Assembly: GCA_963790775.1 (NCBI GenBank)
Contig: CAWBPR010000005.1
Coordinates: 124,001-188,000 of the forward strand
DNA: 64,000 nt
Source of the DNA: JASJBU01 sp963790775
Lineage (GTDB): Bacteria > Pseudomonadota > Gammaproteobacteria > Chromatiales > Chromatiaceae
Direction of reading: 5' to 3'
Shown: positions 1 to 8,976 of the stretch, one piece after another
Numbering within the stretch: the first letter of the stretch is position 1
Layout: each line of letters begins with the position of its first letter
Made by a program: the position numbers and the translations under genes
Notes under the pieces: generated by a model
Told to the model about the DNA's origin: nothing
What the model saw: only the letters and a program-made list of their open reading frames with translations
Database searches by the model: none

Positions 1-156
1 CATGGCTGTCGAGCAGGCGGTTTTCCGCTTGCACCCTTGCTAAGAAACGCCATGCAAAACAAAAGGGTGAGTGGTGAGGCACACCATGGAGTCTGGATAG
101 ATGTGGGCACTCCGGAGCGGCTGGCGGAACTGGAGCGTGAACTGACAGGAAACTAA
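1..156 (+). CDS. murU: MurU-like nucleotidyltransferase, 3' end only
   Basis: The window opens inside this gene; 51 C-terminal residues are visible, ending in TAA at 154-156. The tail carries GGFPLAPLLRNA and then HHGVWIDVGTPERLAELE. This is the typical end of sugar-phosphate nucleotidyltransferases of the MurU (N-acetylmuramate-1-phosphate uridylyltransferase) and mannose-1-phosphate guanylyltransferase group. In that family the aspartate of W-x-D-V-G-T lies near the sugar-phosphate site. MurU works in cytoplasmic peptidoglycan recycling. The assignment to MurU rather than another member rests on the closing motif alone. The next gene starts 5 bases downstream, so the two are probably cotranscribed. 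Confidence 0.7.
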   Translation, partial: HGCRAGGFPLAPLLRNAMQNKRVSGEAHHGVWIDVGTPERLAELERELTGN

Positions 157-161
157 ACGTA

Positions 162-1580
162 ATGGGTCAGGAGATAACGTCAAGTCGATTCGGCCGACAA
201 GACTTTGCCGAATTCAAGGCCCGGCTTGAGGCGGAGACCCGCCTGCTTGAGCAGTGGTTCCGGGACGGCCGCTTTGCAGAAGATCATAACGTCGGTGGCT
301 TCGAACTGGAGTGCTGCCTGCTGGACGACAAGGCCGACCCGGCGCCGATCAATCAAATATTCCTCGAAAAATACGCCAATCCACTGGTTGTTCCTGAGCT
401 GGCGACCTTTAATTTTGAAATCAACAGCACCGCACTTATTTTGCAAGGACGAGTCTTTACCCGGATGGCTGAGGAATTGAACGGGTTATGGAATCAATGC
501 CATGCAACTGCCGCCGCGCTGCACGCTCAAGTCGGACTGTTCGGGATACTTCCGACCCTCAGTCCCGAGCATCTGACCCTGGCCAATATGACGCCCCTCA
601 ACCGCTACCAGGCATTGAACGAGCAGATCTTTAAATTACGTCAAGGTAAACCGGTGGAGCTGGATATCGATGGCCGGTCGCCACTGCGCCTGCAGCATCA
701 GGACGTTATGCTGGAGTCGGCCGCCACCTCTTTTCAGATCCATCTGCAGGTTAATTCTGAACAGGCCGCACGGATCTATAACCTGTCGAAAATGGTATCC
801 GGTCCGATGGTGGCGATATCCGCCAATTCACCTTTCCTGTTCGGACATGAATTATGGGATGAGACCCGCATCCCTCTGTTCGAGCAGTCTATCTCGGTCG
901 GGGCATCTGATCTCACGAAACGCGTGAGCTTTGGCATCCGGTACGTGCGAGAGTCGATCCTGGAGAATTTCCAGGCAAATCTCATGCGCTATCCGATACT
1001 GCTGCCCAGATTGATGGATGAGCCAGTTGAAAAATTGGCGCATCTTCGTCTGCATAACGGAACCATCTGGCGTTGGAATCGGCCCTTGATTGGGTTTGAT
1101 AAGCAGGGCAAGCCGCATTTGCGTATCGAGCACCGGGTGGTGCCTGCAGGACCCAGTGTGGCAGACAGCATTGCGAACGCGGCCTTATATTTCGGGCTGG
1201 TGGCGGGTCTGGAAGACGAGTATGAAACCCTTGAAAAAGGTCTCGACTTCACCCTGGCGCGCAGCAATTTCTATTCAGCAGCCCAAACCGGCCTGGAGGC
1301 GGAGCTTGGCTGGATGGACAGGCGTAGGGTCAATGTGGTGCAACTGTTTAATCAAGTGTTGCTGCCAAAGGCGAGGCTGGGTCTGCAGCGCTTGAATGTA
1401 GATCGTGAAGAGATCGGGCAGTGGCTGGATATCATCCAGGGTCGACTTGACAGGAAACAGACCGGGGCCGTCTGGCAGCGCGCCTGGGTAAAGCGGCATG
1501 GCAATGATAAACAGGCACTGGTCCAAGCCTACCTGGAATATCAGCAGAGTGGCAGGCCGGTGCATGAGTGGGGTGTTTAG
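162..1580 (+). CDS. Glutamate-cysteine ligase-like (GCS2 family) carboxylate-amine ligase
   Basis: The 472-residue protein resembles the GCS2/YbdK group of ATP-dependent carboxylate-amine ligases, which form gamma-glutamyl-type amide bonds in the cytoplasm. Seen in the sequence: an early VGGFELECCLLD segment (acidic metal/ATP-binding strand of the fold), FNFEINSTAL near residue 85, and an LRIEHRVVPAGPSVADSIANAALYFGL block near 320-350 similar to the family's RxEHR-like core. The ATG at 162 follows the upstream stop by 5 bases. An M14/AstE-type amidohydrolase follows at 1793, a make-and-break pairing for an amide-linked small molecule. True gamma-glutamylcysteine synthetase activity cannot be concluded from the sequence. 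Confidence 0.65.
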   Translation: MGQEITSSRFGRQDFAEFKARLEAETRLLEQWFRDGRFAEDHNVGGFELECCLLDDKADPAPINQIFLEKYANPLVVPELATFNFEINSTALILQGRVFTRMAEELNGLWNQCHATAAALHAQVGLFGILPTLSPEHLTLANMTPLNRYQALNEQIFKLRQGKPVELDIDGRSPLRLQHQDVMLESAATSFQIHLQVNSEQAARIYNLSKMVSGPMVAISANSPFLFGHELWDETRIPLFEQSISVGASDLTKRVSFGIRYVRESILENFQANLMRYPILLPRLMDEPVEKLAHLRLHNGTIWRWNRPLIGFDKQGKPHLRIEHRVVPAGPSVADSIANAALYFGLVAGLEDEYETLEKGLDFTLARSNFYSAAQTGLEAELGWMDRRRVNVVQLFNQVLLPKARLGLQRLNVDREEIGQWLDIIQGRLDRKQTGAVWQRAWVKRHGNDKQALVQAYLEYQQSGRPVHEWGV

Positions 1581-1792
1581 ACTAAGCGACTCTCCAGAGT
1601 CGATTCTCTGTATCGGGTTTCTAATCAGGCAGCTCCATTTGGCGTAAAGTAGGCGGTGAACCAACCCCAACAGGTTCAAGCCCCACGGTAGGTCTGCACT
1701 GAGAACTGAGAAATGGATTGGCCGCAGGCTTGCGGGATTTCGTCAGGCTGAAGAACTGATCATCGCATTTCATTCGGAGGTAGAATTTTAGG
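1581..1792. other. Intergenic spacer with short inverted repeat
   Basis: The 212-base gap holds no credible gene. An imperfect-terminator-like palindrome, CGACTCT-CC-AGAGTCG, lies at 1587-1602 directly after the stop of the ligase gene but has no U-tract, so it is more likely an RNA 3'-end stabiliser than a terminator. Confidence 0.35.
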
Positions 1793-2818
1793 ATGTTGAA
1801 GGAAATCGAAACTCTCCCGGATGGCCTGTTAAGTCTTGAGGCCAGGCAGTTGGCAGCCAGCCTGGGTGGGCCGACAATCATTCATCTCGCTGGCAGACAG
1901 CCCCGTCCGCTGTTCGTTTCGGTGCTGATGCATGGCAATGAGACAGTTGGCTGGGAAGCGGTGAGGCGACTGCTGCGTCGCTACGCCGGGGGGGGTGACC
2001 TGCCTCGCGCGATGAGCCTCTTGATAGGTAATGTGGATGCGGCAGCTCTTGGGTTGCGTCGTCTGGAGGGACAGCCGGATTACAATCGGGTCTGGCCCGG
2101 ATGCGAGGCTTCCGGGTCTGCGGAAGAGGCGATGATGCTGCAGATAGTGGAACTCATGCGCAAGCGACGCCCATTCGCCAGCGTGGATATCCACAATAAC
2201 ACCGGTATCAATCCTCATTATGCCTGCGTCAATCGGCTGGACCCCCGGTTTCTCCATCTCGCCAATCTCTTCGGTAGAACGGTAGTCTATTTTTTACGCC
2301 CGAAAGGTGTGCAGTCGATGGCCATGGCGGAGCTCTGTCCGGCGGTAACCCTGGAGTGCGGCAAGGTGGGACAGGCGCATGGTGTCGAGCATGCCCTGGA
2401 ATATCTGGATGCCTGCCTGCACCTGGTGGAGCATACGACCCAGCCTGTGGCTGATCAGGATATCGATCTCTTTCATAGCGTGGCGCAGGTCAAGGTGCCG
2501 GACGGTACAAACTTCAGCTTCTTACCGGGGGCTTCTGATATCGTTTTTCTGCCCGATCTCGATCATTTGAATTTTCGGGAGCTGTCAGAAGGTACGCCGC
2601 TTGGTTCAGTGAATGGCGCCAGCCGGGTTGTTTTGGAAGTGAGAGATGAGGCGGGAAACGATGTGGTGGACCGCTATTTCAGGATTGAGGATGGACAGCT
2701 ATGTCTACGCCGGCCGGTGATGCCCTCCATGCTGACCATCGATCAAAACATTATCCGTCAGGATTGCCTCTGTTACCTCATGGAGCGCTATGACAAGCAT
2801 CTCCATGATGCGGATTGA
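1793..2818 (+). CDS. Succinylglutamate desuccinylase/aspartoacylase-type M14 metallopeptidase
   Basis: The 341-residue protein belongs to the AstE/AspA branch of zinc carboxypeptidases (M14), which hydrolyse N-acyl amino acids. Zinc ligands are visible as HGNE (His47, Glu50) and VDIHNNTG (His134), and a catalytic-type glutamate sits in TLECG (Glu188). No signal peptide is seen, so it should be cytoplasmic. It follows the GCS2-like ligase in the same direction with a 212-base gap. Together they suggest turnover of a small amide-linked metabolite, but the substrate is unknown. A purine-rich CGGAGG lies about 14 bases ahead of the ATG. Confidence 0.75.
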   Translation: MLKEIETLPDGLLSLEARQLAASLGGPTIIHLAGRQPRPLFVSVLMHGNETVGWEAVRRLLRRYAGGGDLPRAMSLLIGNVDAAALGLRRLEGQPDYNRVWPGCEASGSAEEAMMLQIVELMRKRRPFASVDIHNNTGINPHYACVNRLDPRFLHLANLFGRTVVYFLRPKGVQSMAMAELCPAVTLECGKVGQAHGVEHALEYLDACLHLVEHTTQPVADQDIDLFHSVAQVKVPDGTNFSFLPGASDIVFLPDLDHLNFRELSEGTPLGSVNGASRVVLEVRDEAGNDVVDRYFRIEDGQLCLRRPVMPSMLTIDQNIIRQDCLCYLMERYDKHLHDAD

Positions 2819-3212
2819 GCTATCGGATTGGTCTGCCTGAGTGCTGGTTGTCGATAGTTTTTACATAGACGGATTTGATAATAAATCATTACATAACAAT
2901 AGGTTATATGGTTATCTGAAGCAAAATTAAGAATAATGTTCTTTTATGAATAACTGAGTAACCGATACATCTGACGGGAACGGACGCGAATGTCGGAATT
3001 AACTACACTCTATCGAATATTCGGTCTCTTGAATTGCTCCATGATTTATTATTTATGGAATATATCTTTAAAATCAGTTAGATAGTTTTATTAATTGTCA
3101 GTGCCAGGTTATTGGCATTGGATATGCTGATTACTCTTTGTACAGACAACAGTCTGCTTGTTAGAAGACAAATAGAGTTTCAACTATAAAAATATAAGAG
3201 TAAGAATAAGAA
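2819..3212. other. AT-rich intergenic region
   Basis: These 394 bases are clearly more AT-rich than the flanking genes and carry no coding pattern. They must hold the promoter of the PEP-CTERM gene at 3213. I could not pick a -35/-10 pair with confidence. Confidence 0.4.
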
Positions 3213-3992
3213 ATGAACAAAACCATAAAATATAGCCTTGCTGTCTTCCTGGCCGGTTACAGCATGGCGTCCGTTGCCATTCCTGCACTGCAGGTTGGAG
3301 CCTACGCAGGGGTGGATGATAGCGGTACCTATGCAGATTATCAGGCAAGTACTACGAATCCCACAGAGACGAATACAGTGATCACCCATAGCAGCACCAT
3401 CCTTTTTGCAGGTGCATATGGCACTAACGTGGTAAGCCTGGGATCGGATACCCATTACAGTGCGCTTGATTCCACCCTCAGTGTATTTGATGGGCACAAT
3501 GCCATTGTCTTGGCTTCGGTACAGGATGGAATGCTGACTGATGCGCTCTTAAACCTGACCATTGGCGGTAATTCTGCGTTCCACTCCTCAGCCGCACTGG
3601 ATGGATTGTTTCCGAATAATCATGCTCCGCTCAAAGATCATATTTCAGATTTTCTGTTTTTTGATATTGGTTCCTTTGCCGATATTGGGGTAGTGCCCAA
3701 TTTCGATACTGAAGCAGATTTTGGAACAGGCGAGATTAAACAACTGACCATCGCGGGCATGGGTATTGGGGGATTCAACCCAGACTGGATGCATTTTGAT
3801 CTGATGGCCATCGAAGTCAGTCAGACGGGAAAGAAAAATATAAAAACAACATGGGCGCTGGAGAACAATCCAGGCTCAAAGGATGTCACCTGGAAGTCAG
3901 CGGTTTCGGTTGCAGAACCATCCGTGCTTGCCTTGATGGGGATAGGGTTGCTGGGCCTGGGTTTTGCCAGATATAGGAAATTGCATACATAA
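3213..3992 (+). CDS. PEP-CTERM sorting-domain protein
   Basis: The 259-residue secreted protein has an N-terminal signal peptide (MNKTIKYSLAVFLAGYSMASVA, cleavage near residue 23). Its C-terminus ends in a PEP-CTERM-type tail: AEPS, a hydrophobic stretch LALMGIGLLGLGF, and the basic end ARYRK. PEP-CTERM proteins are processed by an exosortase and are usually linked to exopolysaccharide or biofilm surfaces. The tail reads V-A-E-P rather than the usual V-P-E-P. The middle is Ser/Thr/Asp-rich with no recognised domain. No exosortase is in the window. The gene is monocistronic and ends at a strong terminator. Confidence 0.75.
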   Translation: MNKTIKYSLAVFLAGYSMASVAIPALQVGAYAGVDDSGTYADYQASTTNPTETNTVITHSSTILFAGAYGTNVVSLGSDTHYSALDSTLSVFDGHNAIVLASVQDGMLTDALLNLTIGGNSAFHSSAALDGLFPNNHAPLKDHISDFLFFDIGSFADIGVVPNFDTEADFGTGEIKQLTIAGMGIGGFNPDWMHFDLMAIEVSQTGKKNIKTTWALENNPGSKDVTWKSAVSVAEPSVLALMGIGLLGLGFARYRKLHT

Positions 3993-4018
3993 TAATAAAC
4001 GGAACTTTTCATTATTCG

Positions 4019-4042
4019 ACCCGGCCTAAGGCCGGGTTTTTT
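4019..4042 (+). terminator. Rho-independent terminator
   Basis: ACCCGGCC-TAA-GGCCGGGT followed by six T. It lies 27 bases after the PEP-CTERM stop and directly against the stop of the convergent ydcF-like gene, so it probably also helps to end that transcript. Confidence 0.85.
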
Positions 4043-4795
4043 CTATTTCAGTCGGTACCAGACCAATCCCAGGTATTCATGCAGGGCATAGGCAGAGTTT
4101 GCCATGGCCTGTGGGTTCGGCAGATAGTGGAACCATGAGTGTTGCTCCGGTGGTATGGAGAGGAAGCCGGTGGGCGCGGGGATCGGCTGTATGCCATTGC
4201 GTTGGAAGGCATAGATGGCTCTCGGCATGTGCGCGGCGTGGGTCACCAGAATGATCTTCTGTATCCCCAGTTGCTTCATCAATTGCGCGGTATACCGGGC
4301 ATTTTCCCAGGTGTTGCGGCTGCGGGGTTCAAGATGATCTACCTTGACGCCCTGTTCATTGCGCAAGATTTCAGCATAGATTCGCGCCTCTGCCGTTCCG
4401 ACTCCGCGAGTGATGCCTCCACTGGGAATGACCGGCAGTTCCAGGAGCCGGGCCAGCCGGGCCGCATAGCGCAGTCGCACCAGCATCTCCGGGCCGGCGG
4501 TGTCACCGGCATATTCCGGGGCCGCCAGGTAACGACTGGCTCCCAGCAGCACAATAGCCTCAGCTTCAAACTCGTTGAGGGTTTTTTCATCCAGGGCGGG
4601 ATAGGTTTCCAGTCCGGACAGCAGCAGCTTTCCGGTAACCGGCAGACTCAGCAACCAGAGCAAAAGCAGGCCGGTGACAAACAAGCTGCGGCCGAATCCC
4701 AGTTTCCACAGGATCAAGCCGGTGAAAGCCAGCAGGATTGGTCCGCCTGGCGGCAGCAGCAGGGTATTTATGAGTTGGGTGACGGAACCTTCCAT
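4043..4795 (-). CDS. YdcF/ElyC-type DUF218 membrane protein
   Basis: The 250-residue protein has two N-terminal membrane segments (about residues 17-30 and 36-52) followed by a DUF218 domain. Markers are EAIVLLGASR, a Ser-Gly-Gly turn in VIPSGG, ARIYAEIL, PRSRNTWENARYT and LVTHAAHMPRA. ElyC of E. coli, from this family, affects envelope biogenesis and undecaprenyl-phosphate metabolism; SanA and YdcF are relatives. The domain order fits the longer ElyC-like form. It lies downstream of lipA in the same direction with a gap of about 97 bases. Its exact role is unknown. Confidence 0.75.
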   Translation of the reverse strand: MEGSVTQLINTLLLPPGGPILLAFTGLILWKLGFGRSLFVTGLLLLWLLSLPVTGKLLLSGLETYPALDEKTLNEFEAEAIVLLGASRYLAAPEYAGDTAGPEMLVRLRYAARLARLLELPVIPSGGITRGVGTAEARIYAEILRNEQGVKVDHLEPRSRNTWENARYTAQLMKQLGIQKIILVTHAAHMPRAIYAFQRNGIQPIPAPTGFLSIPPEQHSWFHYLPNPQAMANSAYALHEYLGLVWYRLK

Positions 4796-4892
4796 ATTTT
4801 AAATCTGTCGGAGATTCGCCTTTATTCCATGTCTTTCAAGCAGCCGGAGCTGCGCATATTTTATCCAACCAGCTGACTAAGTATGGCGGTGC

Positions 4893-5867
4893 TCAGTGAT
4901 CGAGCAAAGGGTTCGCCTGGAGATCAGCATGATACGAGGAACGCACCATCGGGCCGCTCGCGACATTGCTGAACCCCATGCGCTCTCCCAGTTCACGCAG
5001 CGCATCGAATTCCGCAGGTGAGACATAACGGTCTACCGGCAGATGATCCCGGCTGGGTTGCAGATATTGGCCAAGGGTCAACATTTCGCAGCCATGGGCA
5101 CGAAGATCCTGCATCACCTGTTCCACCTCATTTCTCGCCTCGCCCAGGCCCAGCATCAGTCCGGACTTTGTCGGCACCTCCGGTTGCTGCTGTCTGAAGG
5201 CTTGCAAAAGCTCCAGGGAGCCCTGGTAATCGGCGCCGGGACGGGCCTGACGGTAAAGCCGGGGCACGGTTTCCAGATTATGGTTGAAGACATCCGGCGG
5301 TGTGGCGCCGAGTATCTCAAGTGCAGTTTCGACACGCCTGCGAAAGTCGGGCACCAGGGTCTCGATCCGGGTTTCCGGCATGCGTTTGCGTATCGCTGCG
5401 ATGCAGTCTGTAAAATGTTTCGCGCCGCCATCGCGCAGGTCATCCCGGTCTACTGATGTAATCACCACATACTTCAATTGCATCGCCTCGATGGCGGCGG
5501 CCAGTTGCTCCGGTTCTGCGGGATCCAGCGCCTGGGGTTTGCCGTGGGCAACGTCACAGAAGGGACAGCGGCGGGTACAGATATCACCCATGATCATAAA
5601 GGTGGCGGTGCCGTGATGGAAACACTCTCCCAGATTGGGGCAGGCGGCCTCTTCACAGACCGAGCTGAGTCCCTTTTCGCGCAGGATGCGGCGAATTCGC
5701 TGCACCTCTTTCCCTGCTGGGGCTTTGGCGCGTATCCATTTAGGCTTGCGCAGCAGTTCTTGCTGCGTCTCGACCTTGACCGGGATGCGGGAGAGCTTCG
5801 CCTCTCCCCGCTGATGGCTCTCAGGCATGGAGCGCGAAGGGGGCAGATGATTTTTTGGGTTGTGCAT
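4893..5867 (-). CDS. lipA: Lipoyl synthase
   Basis: Radical-SAM enzyme that inserts two sulfur atoms into protein-bound octanoyl groups to make lipoate. Both iron-sulfur motifs are present: the auxiliary cluster Cys71, Cys76 and Cys82 (CEEAACPNLGEC) and the SAM cluster Cys97, Cys101 and Cys104 (CTRRCPFC). The length of 324 residues is normal. The first 30 residues are a variable extension. lipB lies directly upstream (15-base gap), the usual gammaproteobacterial pairing, so octanoyl transfer and sulfur insertion are coexpressed. Confidence 0.97.
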   Translation of the reverse strand: MHNPKNHLPPSRSMPESHQRGEAKLSRIPVKVETQQELLRKPKWIRAKAPAGKEVQRIRRILREKGLSSVCEEAACPNLGECFHHGTATFMIMGDICTRRCPFCDVAHGKPQALDPAEPEQLAAAIEAMQLKYVVITSVDRDDLRDGGAKHFTDCIAAIRKRMPETRIETLVPDFRRRVETALEILGATPPDVFNHNLETVPRLYRQARPGADYQGSLELLQAFRQQQPEVPTKSGLMLGLGEARNEVEQVMQDLRAHGCEMLTLGQYLQPSRDHLPVDRYVSPAEFDALRELGERMGFSNVASGPMVRSSYHADLQANPLLDH

Positions 5868-5881
5868 GGAGGTGAAGGAAT

Positions 5882-6547
5882 TTATGGATTGATCTGGTGT
5901 TTCAATGAAAGATCATGATTAAGAGTTTCCAGAGTGTATCCCAAACCGTGTGCAAAATGGCGGGATAATTCCTCCCCGATGGTAGGTAAATCCGTGTCTA
6001 CCCCCAGATCGGCAAGCTGGGTGACGGCAAGGCCGGGATAGCCGCAGGGGTTGATGCGGGTGAAGGGCTCCAGGTTCATATCCACATTCAGGCTCAGGCC
6101 ATGGAAACTGCAACCCCGCCGCACACGCAGGCCCAGAGCGGCTATTTTGCGGTCTTCCACATAAACCCCTGGCGCCTCTGGCCTGGAGTTCGCGGCGATG
6201 CTGTAGTCGGCCAGGAGTGATACGACCGCCTGCTCCAACTGGGTGACCAGTGCTCTCACTCCCAGCTTTGCACGACGTAGATCCAGTAACAGATAGACTA
6301 TAAGCTGGCCGGGGCCGTGATAGGTGACCTGTCCACCGCGATCAGTCGCGATGACGGGTATCTCGCCAGGATTGATAAGATGTTCAGGTTTAGCTGCCTG
6401 ACCCAGGGTGAAGACGGGCGGGTGCTGCAGCAGCCAGAGCTGGTCTTCGCTCGATTCACCCCGCAGGTTAGTGTATTCACGCATCGCCTTCCAGGCGGTC
6501 TCATAGGGCTGCAACCCAAGCTGCTTGACATGCAGACAGCTGCTCAC
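5882..6547 (-). CDS. lipB: Octanoyl-[acyl-carrier-protein]-protein N-octanoyltransferase
   Basis: Transfers octanoate from acyl carrier protein to the lipoyl domains of 2-oxoacid dehydrogenases and GcvH, providing the substrate of LipA. The 221-residue protein contains DRGGQVTYHGPGQLIVY, the lysine of the RKIAALG motif and the catalytic-type cysteine in NPCGYPG, which correspond to the family's Lys/Cys acyl-transfer dyad. It sits between the ybeD-like gene and lipA. Confidence 0.96.
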   Translation of the reverse strand: MSSCLHVKQLGLQPYETAWKAMREYTNLRGESSEDQLWLLQHPPVFTLGQAAKPEHLINPGEIPVIATDRGGQVTYHGPGQLIVYLLLDLRRAKLGVRALVTQLEQAVVSLLADYSIAANSRPEAPGVYVEDRKIAALGLRVRRGCSFHGLSLNVDMNLEPFTRINPCGYPGLAVTQLADLGVDTDLPTIGEELSRHFAHGLGYTLETLNHDLSLKHQINP

Positions 6548-6590
6548 GGTAGGTTGTGCCTCAACGGTTGAGTAGCTGTCTCGTGGCAGA

Positions 6591-6857
6591 TCAAAGCGCC
6601 ATCACAATCTTTTCGTGGGCGCTCAGATCCATATAGATGGCATCCAACTGGGTCTTGCTTTCCGCGCGCAGGGTTACTGTCACGGAAACCCATTTACCGC
6701 CTTTGCTGGGGCGGCTGCGCACTGAGTTCTCATGGATATCGGGTGCATGCCGGCGGATCAATTCGATGACCAGGAGATCGAAGTCTGGTTCCGCTTTTCC
6801 CATCGCCTTGATGGAGAAGTCGCAGGGAAATTTCAGCAGACTCTCGTCTTCGTTCAT
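6591..6857 (-). CDS. ybeD: DUF493 (YbeD) family protein
   Basis: Small 88-residue cytoplasmic protein with the alpha-beta ACT-like fold expected for DUF493: FPCDFSIKAMGK at the start and a VSVTVTLRAESKTQLDAIYMDL segment. It lies between dacA and lipB with a 3-base gap after dacA, exactly its position in E. coli (dacA-ybeD-lipB-lipA). The family has no firmly established function. Confidence 0.9.
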   Translation of the reverse strand: MNEDESLLKFPCDFSIKAMGKAEPDFDLLVIELIRRHAPDIHENSVRSRPSKGGKWVSVTVTLRAESKTQLDAIYMDLSAHEKIVMAL

Positions 6858-6860
6858 CGC

Positions 6861-8015
6861 TTATTCCAGCAGCAGCAGGGCGCTGTCCTTGACCAGTTGC
6901 CAGATGTTGCCATCATTGATTGATTCCAATGCAATCAGTTCGGTGTGGGCTATCTCTTCGCCGTGCAGATTGACGCGCACCTGGCCGAGAATGTCGCCCT
7001 GCTTGACGGGCGCCATGATTTTAGGGTCCACCTCCAGCCTTGCATCCAGGTTCTTGTACTGGCGCCGGGGAATGGTGACACTCAGGTCGTGCTGCAGGCC
7101 AAGCGCCAGCAGTTCTTTGTCCCCTTTCCAGATACGGGTGCGGTTGAGCACGTCTCCGGCGTTATAGAGGTGATGGGTTTCATAGAAGCGGAACCCATAA
7201 TTGAGCAGCGACTGGCTTGCCTTGGCGCGCGCCTCTTCGCTCTTGGTGCCCATGACCACTGAGATCAGCCGCATCTCACCACGTTGGGCGGAGGCTACCA
7301 GGCAATATCCAGCCCCTTCAGTGTGCCCCGTCTTAATGCCGTCCACGCTCTCGTCGCGCCATAACAGCTTGTTGCGGTTATGCTGCTTGATCTCGTTGAA
7401 GAAATAATCCTTCTCTTTATACCAGGGATAGTATTCAGGAAACTCCCGGATTGTTGCGGCCGATACTTTGGCGATATCGATCGGCGTGGTGTAGTGCGCA
7501 TCATCCGGCAGACCAGTGCTATTCACGAAATTGGTATTCTGCATGCCGAGGCGCGCGGCATGATTGTTCATGACTTCAGCGAATGTGGCCTCGCTGCCGG
7601 CGATGTGCTCAGCCAAGGCTACACAGGCATCATTGCCGGATTGAATGATCATGCCCTTGATCAGCATCTCGACCTTAACCTTCTTGCCAACCTCGACGAA
7701 CATGCGTGATCCAGGCGTGCGCCAGGCCTTTTCGCTGATCAGCACCTCATCCTGGAGATGGATATTGCCCTCCCGCAGTTCACGGAATACGGCATACGCC
7801 GTCATGATCTTGGTCAGGCTGGCGGGTTCCAGGCGTTGATCCGGATCTTTCTCCGCAAGTATTTGATTAGAATGATAATCGAGCAGCAGATAGCCGCTTG
7901 CCGGAAGCGTTGGCGGGGCGGGCATGGGAACTTCCGCCCACAATCGGCTGCAGAAAAAGGCTGCGGCCAGGAGGAGAGTGAGAGTAGTGGTGAAGCGTTT
8001 TATAGTTACAGGCAT
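6861..8015 (-). CDS. dacA: D-alanyl-D-alanine carboxypeptidase (PBP5/6 family)
   Basis: Periplasmic serine carboxypeptidase that trims the terminal D-Ala from peptidoglycan pentapeptides. The 384-residue protein has a signal peptide ending near LWA-EVP. The three penicillin-binding motifs are S66-L-T-K69, S126-G-N128 and K228-T-G230. A beta-rich C-terminal domain ends in an amphipathic-looking tail that could anchor it to the inner membrane, as in PBP5. It is encoded in the mre/mrd-lip array. Confidence 0.95.
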   Translation of the reverse strand: MPVTIKRFTTTLTLLLAAAFFCSRLWAEVPMPAPPTLPASGYLLLDYHSNQILAEKDPDQRLEPASLTKIMTAYAVFRELREGNIHLQDEVLISEKAWRTPGSRMFVEVGKKVKVEMLIKGMIIQSGNDACVALAEHIAGSEATFAEVMNNHAARLGMQNTNFVNSTGLPDDAHYTTPIDIAKVSAATIREFPEYYPWYKEKDYFFNEIKQHNRNKLLWRDESVDGIKTGHTEGAGYCLVASAQRGEMRLISVVMGTKSEEARAKASQSLLNYGFRFYETHHLYNAGDVLNRTRIWKGDKELLALGLQHDLSVTIPRRQYKNLDARLEVDPKIMAPVKQGDILGQVRVNLHGEEIAHTELIALESINDGNIWQLVKDSALLLLE

Positions 8016-8128
8016 GGGTTTATTGGATTAGTCATTTAGGCGGGTATTCTATCTTATGCTGTGGGCTGAGGGGCAACCGAATCCCACACAACTGTCCATT
8101 GACTTGCTGTGGGGTTGGCGATCCTTGC

Positions 8129-8959
8129 TTATCGAATCACGAGATGTGATTCGGGTAAGCCCAAGCCACTCAGTTTGTCTGCCAGGTGATCACAAAGTTC
8201 AATACTCGCAATGGGGCCAATCTGGACCCGGAACAAGGGAGGCTCGGATGCGAGGGCCTGCTGGATCAGCACATCGGCATTCAATTCGGTTTGCAGCCTG
8301 CTTTTCAGGCGATTGGCGTTCTGTTCGCTGCCGAAGGCCCCAACTTGAAGAAAGATCTCCGGCAGGCCTGACTGAGCCTGGATGGGTCTGGCGGCGGGTT
8401 TGGGTTCAGGCGTCCTGGGGTCGATCGCCTCCACTTCCACCAGTCCGGTTCCTCCTTGGGCGATGCCAAGCTTCCAGGCCGCGGTATATGAGAGATCAAT
8501 CAATCGATTGCCATGAAAGGGTCCACGATCATTGATTTTAACCACTACACTCTGACCGTTCTGCAGATTGGTGACTCGGGCATAGGTGGGTAAAGGCAAC
8601 GACTTGTGTGCGGCTGTCATGCCGTACATGTCATAGGGTTCACCGCTGCTGGTGCGTTTGCCGTGAAATTTACTGCCGTACCAGGAGGCGATGCCTCGCT
8701 CCTGATAGCCCACATGGTCAGTCAGTGTCCGGTACTCCCTGCCGAAGACTGTATAACTCACCGGGTTGCCATAACGGCTCATCGGTTCGACCTTGGGGAT
8801 GGCGTCAGGGATGGTATCGATATCGGCCGGGGGAGGGAACGTATGGTCGATACCGTCTCTCTCCAGTGTGGGCCTGGTACTGCATGCCGTAAGCAACAGG
8901 CTAAGGGCAAGCGTTTTAAAAAGTCTCGGTGATGAGTGCTGTAGGTATGACAACGACAT
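8129..8959 (-). CDS. rlpA: RlpA septal/lytic lipoprotein with SPOR domain
   Basis: The 276-residue lipoprotein (lipobox LLLTACS, Cys about 26) has a double-psi beta-barrel domain (GIASWYGSKFHGKRTSSGEPYD, later VVKINDRGPFHGNRLIDLS). A C-terminal SPOR domain spans about residues 200-276. In Pseudomonas RlpA is a lytic transglycosylase acting on denuded glycan strands; the E and D residues of the DPBB domain needed for that are present in SGEPYD and NDRGPF. It lies directly downstream of mltB (17-base gap), the standard order. Confidence 0.93.
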   Translation of the reverse strand: MSLSYLQHSSPRLFKTLALSLLLTACSTRPTLERDGIDHTFPPPADIDTIPDAIPKVEPMSRYGNPVSYTVFGREYRTLTDHVGYQERGIASWYGSKFHGKRTSSGEPYDMYGMTAAHKSLPLPTYARVTNLQNGQSVVVKINDRGPFHGNRLIDLSYTAAWKLGIAQGGTGLVEVEAIDPRTPEPKPAARPIQAQSGLPEIFLQVGAFGSEQNANRLKSRLQTELNADVLIQQALASEPPLFRVQIGPIASIELCDHLADKLSGLGLPESHLVIR

Positions 8960-8976
8960 ATTTGCTCGTTAAAAGG

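Noticed and set aside
4139..4876. 245-codon plus-strand frame opposite the ydcF-like gene
   Set aside because: The minus-strand DUF218 protein explains the region; the plus-strand product is low-complexity Gln/Gly-rich.
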